A DNA stretch of 64,000 bases from Micropterus salmoides (GCF_014851395.1 NW_024043372.1:11398469-11462468); one strand, 5' to 3'. Counted from the stretch's first letter, positions 1 through 14,700 are shown. The notes: generated by a model from the letters alone, not told the origin. Translations and numbers: made by a program.

Positions 1-181
1 AGGAAGCGAAGAACAGGTGAAGAGGTAAAGAAAGCAGTGTAGGAGCAGCATACGTCAAATAAAACCAACCGGCAGCAGTGCAGATAATGTCAAGTTGTCA
101 TTCACAAAAAAATATTTATTAAAACTTATTAGAAAAGGCTTTTTGATCCTGGTTTAGTCATGAGGCTTAAATGTTTCTTAC
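1..181 (-). other. start of ephb2 intron 12 (partial)
   Basis: This is intron sequence downstream of exon 12 in gene sense, beginning with the gtaaga donor at 181-176. It has AT-rich stretches and no coding similarity that I can see. The intron runs off the window. Confidence 0.85.
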
Positions 182-397
182 CAGAGCACTCGTGTACGTG
201 GGGTCTGATGTATCATCCTCCAGGAAGCGCGAGAGACCGAAGTCTGACACTTTGCACACAAGGTTGCTGTTGACCAGGATGTTTCGGGCAGCAAGGTCGC
301 GGTGCACATAGTTCATGTCGGCCAGGTATTTCATGCCTGAGGCAATGCCGCGTAGCATACCAACGAGCTGGATCACCGTAAACTGCCCATCGTTTTG
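182..397 (-). CDS. ephb2: ephb2 exon 12: kinase catalytic and activation segment
   Basis: This 216-nt exon, phase 0 to phase 0, begins QNDGQFTVIQLVGMLRGIAS after a gttttacag acceptor and ends SDPTYTSAL before a gtaaga donor. It carries the catalytic loop HRDLAARN (His703, Asp705, Asn710), the DFG metal-binding motif (723-725) and activation-loop Tyr739. All catalytic residues are intact, so the allele looks active. The next exon, expected to begin GGKIPIRW, is beyond the left edge. Confidence 0.97.
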
Positions 398-3300
398 CTG
401 TAAAACAGACATAAGGTGTTACAATCCCTTAATGTATGGAGTGGTTCATAAAAAGGAGGTACTACTAGAAATTTGCCTGACATTATGTGCATATAGTTAG
501 GCCTGCAGGATGAATCAATGTAGTATTTTCAGTCAAAGATCGTGGCCTTCTTAGAGTGCAGCCTTAGTGTTGGGGCTGAATGGCTGCAACACAGACTGAA
601 CCAATCTAGAGGGGCTGTCTTATTTTTGTACAAACTGAAAATGATGCCATCAGAACTTTAAAGATACATAATCACATTTAAAACTCTACACAAGGCTTTA
701 AGATAAAATATCTATTTATTTATTTTTCACTCAATAAAATTTTATAAGGTTTTCTCTCTTGTAATGACTCACCATTTTTTGACATGTCTACTTGTAACCC
801 CAACCACATGTGGCTAATGTAGAAAAAGTTACTTTGTAGTATTAGTTTCTCTGAAGAGGCCAACAGTGAGGTCTGGGTTAGGCTCGACAGGGCTGGGCTA
901 AGCTGGGTCTGGCTGGCTGTCTACAGCTGTTCCCCTCCTCGGTTTGGTGAGAGGGCTTTACCCCATGCGTGGGGAGTGTCTGGAGCAGTGGTGCAGCTGT
1001 GCTTCCAACTGTGCACACCTGCACTCTCCCCACCACCCACCATGATGGCCAGAGAACAGAAGATTCCAGAGAATGGAGCATGGGAGCTCAGGGACGGGTG
1101 TGGATAGACGGAAAGGCCAAGAGAGGGAATTGGAAGGGCAGGAGAGCAGGGCCCCGAGCACCGCCATATTAACAGTCAGCATGACCGCTTCGCTAACCTA
1201 TTTCTTTTTCAAATGCTTTGCTGCTCATTAGCAGATTGGATGCTTCTTCTCACGTCAAGCTGCTCTTCCTCATGTACCACAGCAATTAAACATACTGCAT
1301 TATTCATGAAACGTTTCTCACAAATACCCACTGCCACCTAATCTTTGTGCTGTGTTTGCATATACTTTAATTGGAAAGATTCCTCCAAAGTCTTAGGTGG
1401 AAGAAATAACCAGGAATTTGTAGATCTGTGTCAATCAAGGTTTAGCATGATTTATTTATGTAAAAATAATGTTTTATATCAAAGAAGGACTTTCATTCTC
1501 TTTATTTCCTCTGCTTTCCCTATAGTTGGTTCTATATACCAATCCAGCTCTGACAGATCTATTCTCCCAATTCCCTTTCTCCCCCTACCCTGCAGGTTTT
1601 TCTGCAGGAGGCTGAAGGGAAGACGATCCTTCAGTAGGCAGCTCAGTATAGACTGCAGTGACCATTTTAAACAACCACTTTCCAATCACCTCAGAAAGGA
1701 CACAAACCATGTTCAGAGGCTTTGACACCGTCAGCAATTGTTGTCATAAACTGTCACCATGAGGTGCTGCAGAGGTTCCCTATTGTTTTGAATACAATAT
1801 GCTGTCAAATATGTTTAGCAAACATCTACATATAAACAAACACCCTTCACCGACAGATCAAATTCCAAAAAGAGCTGATGCCTTCTGTCTCAGGGTCGGA
1901 GGCAGAATGCAAATAAAGACTCTGAACCCAGTCTGAACAGTGTGCTGACAGGAGCTTGCATGTTTTCTTCTTGAGGATGGTTTTGATGTAGGCTTGCAGT
2001 AGAGGGCTTAAACTGACTATCAGTGTGGGTATTAAACAGGTGGAAATCGTTTAAAGAGGTAGAAACTTTTTTCAGGGAATTTAATAATGCTGTTCAATTC
2101 TTCAAGTACAGTAATTTATAGTAAAATGGTTATTATTATATGTATGCATTACATACATACTTTACAGTATATACTGTATATAATGCACATCTATATCCAC
2201 AACACAAAATTGTTCAATGATATTGTACTGCAGTGCATAACTCAACACAACACAACATATTTTTCTTACTACAGGAAAAGCAAGTTTATTTATAATGTGG
2301 CATACTATTTGTGTCGCATTAATTAAAAAGTTCTCATTATATCATTTGTACTTAAACTTAAAATAAACCTTTTTTGGCAAAGCTCATACATCCACAATTT
2401 CCATAAATCAGAGGCCTTTTTCTGCTCATTCCAAAAATGAAAAGAGAGCAATTAAGATGGATGAAAATTAGAGAAAAATTTGTTTTTATTTCACTAACAT
2501 CCCAAGACAGATGGGGAAGGAATGTGTGACATCTCATCTCATAGCTTGCTTCATTTTTAAACATCTGACATCTCATTTTAAGTCTAGCAAAGTATTTGAA
2601 TTATTTATGTGGGTCGTAAATGGGGGAGCATGGCCGGTTCTCTGTAATATCCTCCTCTGGTTAGATTATTAAAATTAAAAATCCCATGAACTTGTGAGCA
2701 CTGCATATTTCTTGTCAGGGAGCCGGGGGAAAATAAATGCATGATTCCGTACTGCATAATCAGCAGTGGACTAAGCGTGCAGTGAATGCAAAGCAAAAAC
2801 AAGGTAAAGATAATTTTAAAAAAGTTGTATAAAATAGATAGAGAAAAACAATAAATAGTGAGGCATGACTGCATTGGGATGTGAACATCAGGAACTTGTG
2901 ATTGACACTATTTTAACTAAACAGGAGAAATTTGGGGAATAATAATATTTACTTAAAGTATGATTACTGTGCTAAACCATGTCAAACAAGATATGCGTGT
3001 GTGTGCAACAAGAATATGAATCGTTGTTTGTCAGGAATGTACTTGTAGTTGATTAATTAATTCTTTGAGTTGGTAAAACAACAAAAGAAATATCTGCTGT
3101 TGTGTGATTAATAATATAGTCTTTGCATGGGAGGGGGTGACTGCCTCTCTTCAATTTCTGACAGGATGCTAGCAGATATTTTGGCAGTTATTGAGTGTAA
3201 CAGACACTGACGAACAGAGGTGTCAGAAACTCCCAAAAAATTGAAAAATCATCATTTCATTTTTTTAAGCTATCACAATAAAAGCTCAGAATTGAGACCT

Positions 3301-6300
3301 TTTAGGATTCAAAGCAGTGAAGCAGCTCGCCCTGTCAGCTTGTGAAGCTGACATTAACGTTAGCTCAAATAGCTACAGTGCAGAGCTGTCAACAGTAGCA
3401 GCAGGTATAGTCAGTCTAAAATGAAAAGATTGTCAGATGTGGTTTCCCAGCAGTTTGCCATTATTACCGTATGTCCAAATATGCAACTTTTATCAGTAAA
3501 TATGAAGTCACTTTTGAAAAATAATATTTCAATCGTATTTATGTCAAATATACGACTAATGTAACATCTTAATAAATTTGAGCTGTATTGGTCAGTTTTC
3601 CAACAGAACACTGGGCAAGTTTATTACGAATTTGACGTTTTTCTGACTGGTTTAGAAATAAGAGCCCTGGGAGGACAAGCAACTTTATTAACATTCATTT
3701 ACAATTTCAGATTCTATTGAAGAAACCAAATAAGTTATGCTTGTCATAATCACATAAATACTGGCCTAGAACTTAATTTGTAGATAATAATCACAAATTT
3801 AGATATTTTAACAAATAAAAATAAAACAAAATAAAACAAAAATCTGCTTACTCTGAGGAAGGAGTCCAGAGATCCATTCTCCATGAACTCAGTAATGATC
3901 ATGACTGGACTGCTCTTGGTGACCACGCCCTCCAGGTGAATGACGTTAGGATGGTCAAACTGGCCCATGATGCTGGCCTCACTAAGGAAGTCCCGCCTTT
4001 GCTTTTCTGTGTAGCCAGACTTCAGAGTTTTTATGGCCACAAACATCTCCCTTTTACCTGGTAGCTTTAGGTTGCCGCTGCACACCTCTCCAAACTCTCC
4101 TGTGAAGAGATTACATGGAAAAATTCACTGCTATGCGGACGACACTACTCTACATCCACACCAAGACAGAGTGCTTAAATAATATTAATGTTTGGATGAC
4201 CTGAAATTAACTAAACTCAATCAGGATAAATCTGAGGCTATCCTCATTACCTCCCCAGCCACACTTTGCAAGCTCTCCCATGTGTCCGTCCCAGGTTTTA
4301 TAACATCCTCTGTTGCTGAGGTCAGAAATCTTCAGATTACTGTAATGCCCTTCTCCTTGGTGTGCCCACTTAGGGGTGAAACAGACTACAGTATTTCCAG
4401 AATTCAGCTGTAACATTTCTCTGCCACACATTGTCCTGTCAGCACATCACCCATACCCTTCAACAACTGCACTGGCTCCCAGTTAATACCGCTTTTGTTT
4501 TAAAGTACATCTGCTTGTTTATAAATCTTTCTATGCCTTTGCACCTCCCTACTTATCCAGTCTTCTCCATCCCTACACACTTATCTGCTCACTACTTTCC
4601 TAGGATGCACATCTATTCTTCACTCCCCCCTTCAGGCTCCAAACTATGGGTGACAGGGCGTTCAGTGTGGCTGGCCTTAATCTCTGAAATGCTCTCCCTC
4701 AGGGTTTGCACCAGTGCACATCTGTTGGTTTATTTAAGTTACACATGAAAACTCACCTGTTTAGATTAGCCTCTTTCTTTCTAGGTGCTTTGTGATATAC
4801 ATATTATCAATGTCATCTATCATTATTGTTAGAATATTCCTGCCTTTTCTATCTTTTATGTATAAACTGTAATACCATTTTTTTGTATAGTATCCTTGGG
4901 TGACTTGATGCTTATGAAGGTGCTAAATAAATAAATAAAATTTATTATTATTATTATTATTATTGTTTAAGAAGCAATGGTTCTATTAATCTGATATTTG
5001 AAAGAAAAGCAAGCAGATTCTATGCATGCATTTTTTATTTAGAAATCAGCTAACAGTCAAGCTATTTTATAGTGTTGTATTCCCTCCACGTTTCAGTCAG
5101 ATTTTTCCATTACCTGCACCAATGACCTGTTCAATCTTCACACAGGATATATCAATCTCCTTGGCAAACTCTTTCACAGCCTCGTTGGGGTCCTCATATG
5201 TGAATGGATCAATATAAATCTTCATTCCTGGAGTCACTTGGAAAAAAGGAAAGAGCAGCTATAATATTTGATTCTTGTGGTCATGCTTACACTCCTACGG
5301 CTTGACAGTCAAATGCATTCAGACATGTTAATCAATTCACAATGCATTCACAATTGCAGTCATGGGAGTTGCTGTATGACAATCGGGTAATGAAGGTCAA
5401 AAGATGCAGGAGGTAGTGTAGTTGGTGGTTATGACTAGTGCTTCATGGCTACTTTTGTATAGTAATTCTGCCAGCAAGGACATGGTAGCTCCAGTCTTCT
5501 TAGATGTGATAAGGCAGGTTAATATATATATCATTTCCTGTGAGTCATAGTGCCATTAACACTCACGAGTAAAACCTGGGCCCTATATCAGTATCGCTCA
5601 GCTCCACTCCAAGAAATAAATTGGCTCTCCTAAGCCCTGATGCCAGGTAAATTGGCTTAAGGTGGCCTTTAAGTGTTCAGGGACTTAAGTGTCCTGAGTT
5701 TTAAATCCGATTATTCGGCTCTCACCTACACATCAGGCCTCAGGCTATTTGAATGGATACTGAACTCATGCCTGGGCTGCTGCAGAGCTAGAAGAGCATG
5801 TACACCGCCTCAAAACCTGGCACACTATGCTGAAGAAACGTGCTGTAGAGATGAACAGATGGAGAGAATCTGACCAGCCAAAACCCCCCATTACTAAAAT
5901 CCTACAATCTCTTCCCAAGCGGAAGCACTGTTCAACAGACCACCCTCCTATGATGGCAAAGACCACCAAAAACTGGGGCAGAAGCCTGAACTGTGACTGG
6001 TGTGAGGACAGGACGCACACAGGACACATTGGCCTCTGCTGTTAATAGCTGTGAAATATCTCTCTTACTGGCACACTTCTCACTGAATCACAAAACTGGT
6101 CTTTGCACAGCATGATCGGATTATATTGAAAAAGCTATTACCCTTGAGTGGAATTGACATAAAAGAGATGGAACAGGGTGGTAATTACACAATCAAATAC
6201 ACAAATTATGATGGGGTCATAAACTTAAGATGGAAAAAGGTCTGTGTTTTTCCAATTATGTAGGAGAAAGATGGATTAGCTTTAATATCTTAGACTGGGC

Positions 6301-8698
6301 CACTTCTCATTTCTCAGCTCTTTCTCCCAGATTTATTTCTGCATTATTGTCATTTAAGCTATGTGCTACTGCACTGAAAGAGAGGAAATCATTGAGAAAT
6401 CCCATTCATTCTTCAAGTCTTTTGAATTTTTTAACAATGGCAAATGACTCATGTGGCATCAGCATGCTAATGGCGTTAACATGAGTGAAGACCTATTTCT
6501 ACCACAATGGATTTAGTTAACTATGAACTGTTATGATGCACAGAACACACACTTGAACATTAATTTTGATGTGGTTAAATCCAGGATCCGAGTGAGCAGA
6601 GTCAAACAACAGGGAGGATTAATCATGAGAGGGGGACGGGCAAATAAAGCGGTGCTGTGCTGGGCTGTAGCCAAGGACACCAGCATGGAAGGTGGTAGCC
6701 ATGGAGACAGGTGTGTGAGATGGTAGTCATGGAGACAGGTGTGCGTGGTGCTGAGGGAGGAACCAGTGGTAAACGCAGGCAGAGTGGAGTGGTGGTTTAC
6801 TCACTGTGGCCGCTGGTGTAGTGCTGCAGTTTGTCAGTGTATTCTGAATCAGCCCTTTCAAAGCCACGCCTCCTGGGGGAAAGACAAAGAACTCTAGCTC
6901 TGGTTCATACAGAGGGAGCAGGGAGGTGTAGAAAGACAGATCAAACACCCTCAGGTGTACCTACACTAAAGATATACAAACTAAGATCACATCAAGAGCC
7001 AGACCTTTGTAGATAGAGAAGCATTTGTTTGGTTTGTTGCTACTCTGGAAAATGTAGCCAGCCATGCAGTAATGCTACACAAATATGTCTTCGTTTTGCT
7101 TTCCAGTGCAGTATTACAGTATGTAATTTAAAATCCCTGTTAGGTTAACTAGGTTAACCTAGGTAAATATCACCAACTTTCATTTATATGGGCTAATGAT
7201 GGGGGTTGTGTGATGCATTATGAGGTAGTTTGGTAAAACTTCACAACAGAGAATGAAACAAAAAAAAGACAATCGGAAAAAACAATGACCGATTAGACAG
7301 AAATGTCGTAATCATAGACAGGAGAAAAAATTCTAAAATATCAAGTATACAGTAGGGATGTACTGATCTGATCTGCTGAATCAGTCTTGGGGCTGATATT
7401 GAATTTATTAAGCAGATTGGGGATCGACCACACATGACCAATCCACATTGCATACAGCTTCTTTGACAATGTCATTATAAAATGCAGTGTTTTTCCCTAC
7501 AGACGTTTTAGTGCCACGGCTGTCTCTAGTCTCATGTTACTCTACATAAAATTTATCCCAGGTTAATGAGGTATTGGAAAAGCATAAAAGTTGCCATATT
7601 TACTTTTTTTCAATATTGTTACACTCCATCATTTTTATGATGGCAGAACAGTTTTTATTTGACACAAGCATCACCATAGTATTGTTTTCAACTTCATTAC
7701 AATTTTGTGCTGGAGCTGCTGTCACCAAAGTTTTAACTGGCGAGCAGCTTGACAAAGACATATTAAAATATCTTTTTAAGTTCTGTAATAGGGCCATCAC
7801 AGTGCATTAGAACCTTTTTATTTCTTTGACTGTCCGACAGTTCTCCAAAATTTCAATCACGCAGTCTTTCATTTTGTCCTGGCGATGTTCCCAAACTATA
7901 ATACAATGCAGCATACAAACTGTCATTAGGCCGTCATAATCCAAAATACTGCATACTACTGTATGTGAAATAATCGGTCTACTGTCTCAGGAAAATAATA
8001 TATTGGGGGAAACCTACCTGTAGAATGAATCAAAATACTGATACTGTAGGAGCTAAGCTGCAGATTTAATATGAGTGGCCCCAGTGGGAACTGAAATCCC
8101 AACCTTGGCTGAGTTACAAACATTTGATACTCATTGAGCAGGAGCACCTACAGAACTTTAATGTTAGCAATGTTGACTTTTATATATTATTTATGCTTTG
8201 ACTGGAATTTATTAAAAATGAATAATTGAACCCAGATAGTTATATACTATTTGCACATATGTTTAAAGTATTAATGAGAATCAGGATCAGTTTGATTGGC
8301 CATGTACTGTATGTCTACACATACAAGGAATTTCACTCTGGTTTTTCGTTGCTCTCAATGTACTAACACACAGTCCAAGAACAATTTTCAGAAGATTGAT
8401 TGAAATAGACATCAGCAAACATCAATACACCTCATGCAACCTTACAGAAAAGCACAACAACTAAAAAGGAGAAGTGTCCACTTTGCTAGCTTGTGCAGAT
8501 GTTTTATTGTCTTTTAAAAAGACTGGGACAGGACTGACTCACCGGTTACAGACGATGATGATGACGACCACAGCAATGAGGAAGACCAAGCCAGCGGCTG
8601 CCGAGCCAATGATGAGAGGCAGCTTCTCCTGAATACTGGTATTGTATTCCTCTATAGAAAGAAGAAACACATAGATAAACATAGTGCCATGCACACAC

Positions 8699-8738
<40 letters not shown>

Positions 8739-11700
8739 ATAGACAAGCTGAAACATATGGGTAAGCATCTGAGCCACTACATATGGAGGGAGCAATGGGT
8801 GACAGACAGACATACGGCTGGGTGAACCAATGAGCATCTTGGCATCTTTACTGACTGCATGGACCATTTTCCAAAGCACATTCAATGTGCTCAGATGCCG
8901 CGGATATGGACAAATCATCTGGCAGAAAGCGTGTGAAGTAAAAAAAGAGAGAGCATGTTTGGGTGAGACCCAGACTGATCAGGCAGCCAAGAGTAGGAAT
9001 CCAGCTACTGAATGGGCACACAGAGGCAGAGCCAGACCCTTCTCTTGAGCACTACGAATGACACAAAACTTAACAATTTTAGCCAGATCCATGGGTTAAT
9101 GAGTTCCCCACCATGTTACTGGATAGCATAATTACTGTTTTCTATGTGGTAGAACCCAGATTGGTACAATTTACTTTAATTCCCCTAATTTAGAAGCACT
9201 GAATGAACTTTTAATAAATGGCTAATAATACTCTATGATGTCAATGTAACCAGATATAAGGACAGTGTTTGTTAATGTACACTATTTGTCAATAATTATA
9301 ACTTCTCTTAAGACATATTTTATAGAACTACAGTGTTTTACTATATTACCATTCATTTGTTTGTTTTTACACCAGCCTCCACCTATGAGTGCCCACAGAT
9401 AGAGATAAAATTTTGTTGAAAAATACAGTAATGTACGTTTATATCTGCAACTACATTATAGTGTTAATAACATTTATGAAATATTTATATACTGCTTATA
9501 TTAAATAGGGAAATTAATGTAACATTTTACCAACATCTTTAACCAAGGAGGGGGAACTCATTATAAGTCTTTATATTTGTATTGTTGTAACCCTAAAGCA
9601 GGTATAGCAGGCATGAATTTCCAGCAATCACTGGCAAAGAATTTAAAAAGAAATAAGGTTTAATATAAAAACATTATTAAATATAGTGTTTATTTGAATA
9701 TTGATAATGCCAAAATGTATATATAATCTATAACACAAAAATCCAGGTTAGACAGTAATCAAATTCTAACAATATAATTTATCAACACCAACTTTTCTTT
9801 TTTTGATTTCTGCAAATGTTTTCTTTACTTTCTATAGCATTTTCAGAGCTGTACTCATTACAAAAGTACAATGTTTACTTTAAACTAAGGTAATCAGTGT
9901 CTTGCAGCAGGAAACAACTTTTTGGGTGCATCTGGACTAAAATCTAGGTGAAAATCACTTTATCCATCATCTATTTTTTCAAAAAAAAGAAAAAAAAACT
10001 AAACCAAAAACAATGAGCCTTACATATCCTCAGTTTACTCAATATTTACAGTTATGAGTAAGTTTGATATATCTTCAGTGCTGGGATCTGTGCGTGTGGC
10101 AGCAACAAGGATGTTTATATGAGAGTTCAAACTAATGATGGCCCTGGGCACTGCAGGCTGAAGGAAATGAGATGTTCAGAGGGGAAAACCCAGGCCTTGG
10201 CTCTAACATTAACCTACATGACTGATGTTTACGAATGTCCCTTCTTCTCCCAATCATGTCATAGTACAAAAATAAGACAACTTCAACATCATCCTTGCTT
10301 ATGGTGGCAAATGGCAAAAAGCCATCTTTGGCAAAAGTTTGTTTGGGTGGAGGACATTTGTGTACCACATAAAAGAAGGAAATCTTGAATACTGAAATAT
10401 GAATACTGAAATATATGAGTATAAAATGTGGGATGTTTCCTAATACTAAAAAATTAGAATGTAATTTCAAGCAACATGAATCTGGATTTGGAGTTCTTGA
10501 ACTGTTTACTTCACAACATGATTCATTCGCGCAGCTGTCTACATCCATACTATACTTCATGGTGTGTCGGTGGGCCCGCATGAGAAGTGAGAACAGCTCT
10601 GCGTGCTTTGGTGAACATTGGCTAAATTCTCACCCTCAGTCATGGTCTGGAAGTACAGTTTGCCACTGTAGCGTCCAAATCCAGCTACGGTGCGGGCCCG
10701 GACCTGGAATACGTAGATACTTCCTGATTTGAGGCCACGTATGACCACTGTGTTGGTCTGGCTCCTGATGGTCGTAGAATTATATTCTGATTGGTCCTAG
10801 GAGAAGAAAAAGAATGTGTTTTGTGGACATTAGTAAATACAGTCCAATTGCAAAGGCTAACAATTATGAGATGCCATGTAAATAAATAACATACTAGGTT
10901 AAGAGCTATTACTCAGAAGGAAGAAATGACACATCAGTACCAGTAAAAACAGCACTGCATTTTAGTAGTAGTCATTATAAAACTATTATGAGAATATTAC
11001 TGATGGAATAAATTAAGACTGATCAACATCTATTTATAGGCAAATAATATTGTAAATGTCAATGTTATTAAGCCCAAAATACAGAGATAATTCTTGTTTT
11101 CTTTTATATTTGGCACTGTGACTGAAATATTGGGAGCAGCAATGGTCTACAGAAAAAAAAGCAGCGGTACTCATCTCTTACAAACAACCACAGTAACAAC
11201 AATAGAGCTAATTTGAATAATTTACTACTACAAAAAACAACAACATAATGTTTGATAAAGCAGCAGGACTAAAAGAGGCAGACATCCAGCAGCTGCAGTT
11301 AAGAAGGTAGATTTGGTGGCAGTTTCAGGTCAGGCGGCATTTCTGAGCCGTGCCTTCTGATGATCATAGCTGTATTTCACTGCCATACTCCTCCTCTCCA
11401 GAATGCTGACAGGTCTGAGAGCAAAGACTGAGACTGTTTTAGCTGCTCCCTTCAACCCACAGCTCAGTGCGCACTTCTGAGCCACAGCAGGGGCCGGGAC
11501 AATTGTTTTGACAGCTCTCTTCAGCAGTGTCAGAGAAGGGAATTATACTCAAAAGTGGAACATCTCAGCGTGTAGATGAAAGCTTGACGAATGTTGTGTA
11601 TATATGCGGGCACACACGTGTTCATATGTGAGATTTTTTGTTTGTATGTCTGTGAATGGCTGTATGGATTCTAGTGATAGTTGTGCTTGAATCAACGCTG

Positions 11701-14700
11701 AGTGTTCTTGTGAGAAAATATGCTGATTTGGTGGAGCTTGCCCCTTGAATACTATTTTTACAGCAGTTGGCGTACCATTGTTTCAACCACAAGTCTATGC
11801 GCATCAATCCCCAGTGGCTCCTACTGCAGGGCTGAGCGCGGTTTCCTTTCACAGTGACTGACCGTGATTATAATTGAAAGAGAATGAGCAGAAGTTCTAG
11901 GCAATGTTCAGAAGCTCAGTCTACATGCCTCCTAGGAGATGCTGTTATGCAAACGAGCGTGAGGAGAAATTCTGAATTTAAATGTACGACTAAACAAAAG
12001 AGTCAGTCTTTGCCATTAGCTCTTAATGTTTTTGGTTGGATAGGAAATAAGTGAAAAGGAACTTATGCTTATATGAATTAGTGAGGGCTTGGAGGAAGAG
12101 TGTGTCCCTGCATCACTCATACCTTTTCATAATACTGTAGTTCATAGTCCAAGATGACTCCATTAGGCTGGTCAGGCTGGGACCAGGAGAGGGTGATGCT
12201 GTCCACAGTACGACTGACCTGGTGCATTATTGATACTGTAGATGGAGCTGTGAGGAGACAAAGACAGTGTGTTAAGGACGAGGCAAATCAATCACCGCAG
12301 TCTTCACAGTCACGCACAAAGAATTTTACAGCATCTTTAATCTCACAGCTAAACAGGTTCTGCAAAGGTGTAATAGTTAATGCCATAAAATCTATGTAAT
12401 ATACTGTCTCCTGTTAGAGAGCCTTACAGCTAGAAATGGAACACAGATTGGCAAGTTACAACAGTGGCTAAACCACACAAGCAGTCTCATGGGACTTGGA
12501 AGTGATTCATTTGCGCTTGTCATAACACTGATAACAACCCACCTTCTCCAGATAAATAATTTTAAAATCACCAGACCAACATATGTTACATGAAGTAAGA
12601 CCATTTTGTCGGACACAGAAACAAACAAACAGCATAAATAACAAGTGCTATACTTTTTGTGCAGCGGTTTTGTCCTCCACATTCTAATTTTACTTACTTG
12701 TTTATGCATATTTCATTGTAAATGACAGTTTTAAGGGCCATAGCAGAGGTTTCCCACGCAACACATTGCATGTGTTTTAAATTACTGTCAACAATTCTTC
12801 CAATTTAAATTTTTGGATTATTTTCTTACCTTCCGGGCACACATCTGTTTTCTGTGCCTTTTAGGAGGGTATGAAAATCTACATTCAAACATTTTGAAAC
12901 TTAAAGATTACTTCATCACCCTTATTTATTTTCCTATGTGATACTGATCATTGACTTATGTTTTCAAAACTATGTTACCCAAACTTTGACATTTTAAGCT
13001 TTGAGAAATTGGTGAACATCAACCTTTTTAATGCAAAAACATTTAAGTAAACTTTTGAAAGAGCTCTGACTATGTATATGTTATGTACCAAGGCAAATCC
13101 CTTGAAAATCCTTCTTGGCAATAAATTTGTTCTGTTGTTGAATCTAATTCGTTTGCAGCATCCTAAACTACACAACTAGCAAGTGCAGTCACTGATAATG
13201 CAACTTCACAAAAAAAGGCAAAGAGACTGCTGCCTATTAAGTCCCTGCAAGTCTTTTAAGCATACTGAGATGAACAGAAGCCAACACCAAATATTTAAAA
13301 CCAATTACCAAAATGTAAAATGAACAATGATAATGGTGGACAGATGGACAGGTGGACTTTATTCAATTCAATTCAATTCAATTCAATTTTATTTATATAG
13401 CGCCAAATCACAACAACAGTTATCTCACAGCGCTTTTCATAAAAGAGCAGGTCTAGACCGTACTCTGTGATGTTATTTACAGAAGCCCAACAGTTCCCAC
13501 TTTAATGTTGTTTCATCATATTTGTTGTAAGTTTAATATTATATCTGCATTACAAAGACTTTAAATACAAATTATTTGTTTTTATGTTATTAAGTTTAGT
13601 CATGCATTTTCTAACAAGTTATGACATCTTGGTGTCATAGTGTTTTTTCAAGATAGTCAGATTACAAAAGATTATAATTTATTTTTCTACACATATTGTC
13701 AAACAAAGCAATGTTAAGACTCAGCAGTAAACAAAATGACTTGTGACTTGACATCATGGGTGGTCTACTATAGTCTTGAATAGCCGGTGACCTAAAACTT
13801 TGCACATTCTTTTTAGCACAACCATAAGGTCAGGGGGGCGTAATCACCTCAAGTCCTCCAACAACCATTAAGATTAGTTCAGGGTGCCGTGGGTCAGTGT
13901 AAAGCTAAGAGAAGCTGAAGATAAAAAGCTCTGTCTGGGGAGCCTGGCAAGGCCTACAGGCTTCTATGTCTGAGCCTGTCTGTATGTGTGAAAGGGTAGA
14001 GTGGGTTGGGAGGGGCGCTGGGCAAGATTTATGGACACCAAGCTTCACACTCATCCCCTACAGGCCCGTGCTGCATGCACATGCAGCCCTCAGCCAGAAG
14101 CACAGTGGCTCCTCTGAGTCCCAGCAATAAAGAGAGAAGCTTCTCCACCGACACGCGTTCTCTTTGGAAAATCCACTGACTGGGAAACTACAACTGACAC
14201 TCCTCTATGATATAAGATTCTAAGGCTGCATGTGCAAGGTTTCTAAATCTTCTTCATATAATATTTATTTTGTTGTTGTTCATATAAAGAAATGCTTGAA
14301 ACTGAGTGTCAGGTAAACATGTCTTTGCAGCAGCTGTCCTGAAGCAGGGGACAATATATATAGTGTGAGCGCAGTGAGTCAGAGCCAATGATAAAAAGTC
14401 CCTTGTTTAACCTACTCATTCTCATCAGCTAATCAACCCTGCCTTGCATGCCCTCGGACCCAAACAGAAGCATCCATTTGAGGCAACAAATTATGATGTC
14501 TCGTATAAACTCTGATGGTCAAGGGACTGAGTATGTCCTCATGTACTGTTACCAGCAGATAATAAATAGATGTTCTGTATTTCATCTCAGCAAAGCACTT
14601 ACACCGTGATGGCCTGTGACTCGGCAGCGTATATACATCATGCCCCTTTTCTGGAGCTGGACGTACAATGTATACAGTATCCAGTCAGGACTCCAGTTCT

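Larger units (their letters stand above)
6873..8542 (-). other. ephb2 intron 8
   Basis: A 1.67-kb intron between exons 9 and 8. It holds a degraded repeat near 7345-7450 and a fish dispersed repeat at 8280-8375, both annotated separately. The rest is AT-rich without recognisable content. Confidence 0.8.

Noticed and set aside
8040..8160. Possible tRNA-derived SINE on the minus strand (cagttccc-like B box)
   Set aside because: The A- and B-box matches are weak and there is no tail or target duplication.
8539..8918. Cys/Val-rich open frames next to exon 8
   Set aside because: They are translations of the CA microsatellite; only the exon 8 part is coding.
10132..10581. 149-residue minus-strand open frame near exon 7
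   Set aside because: It lies within intron 7 sequence, overlaps no conserved motif, and the true exon 7 is in 10634-10796.
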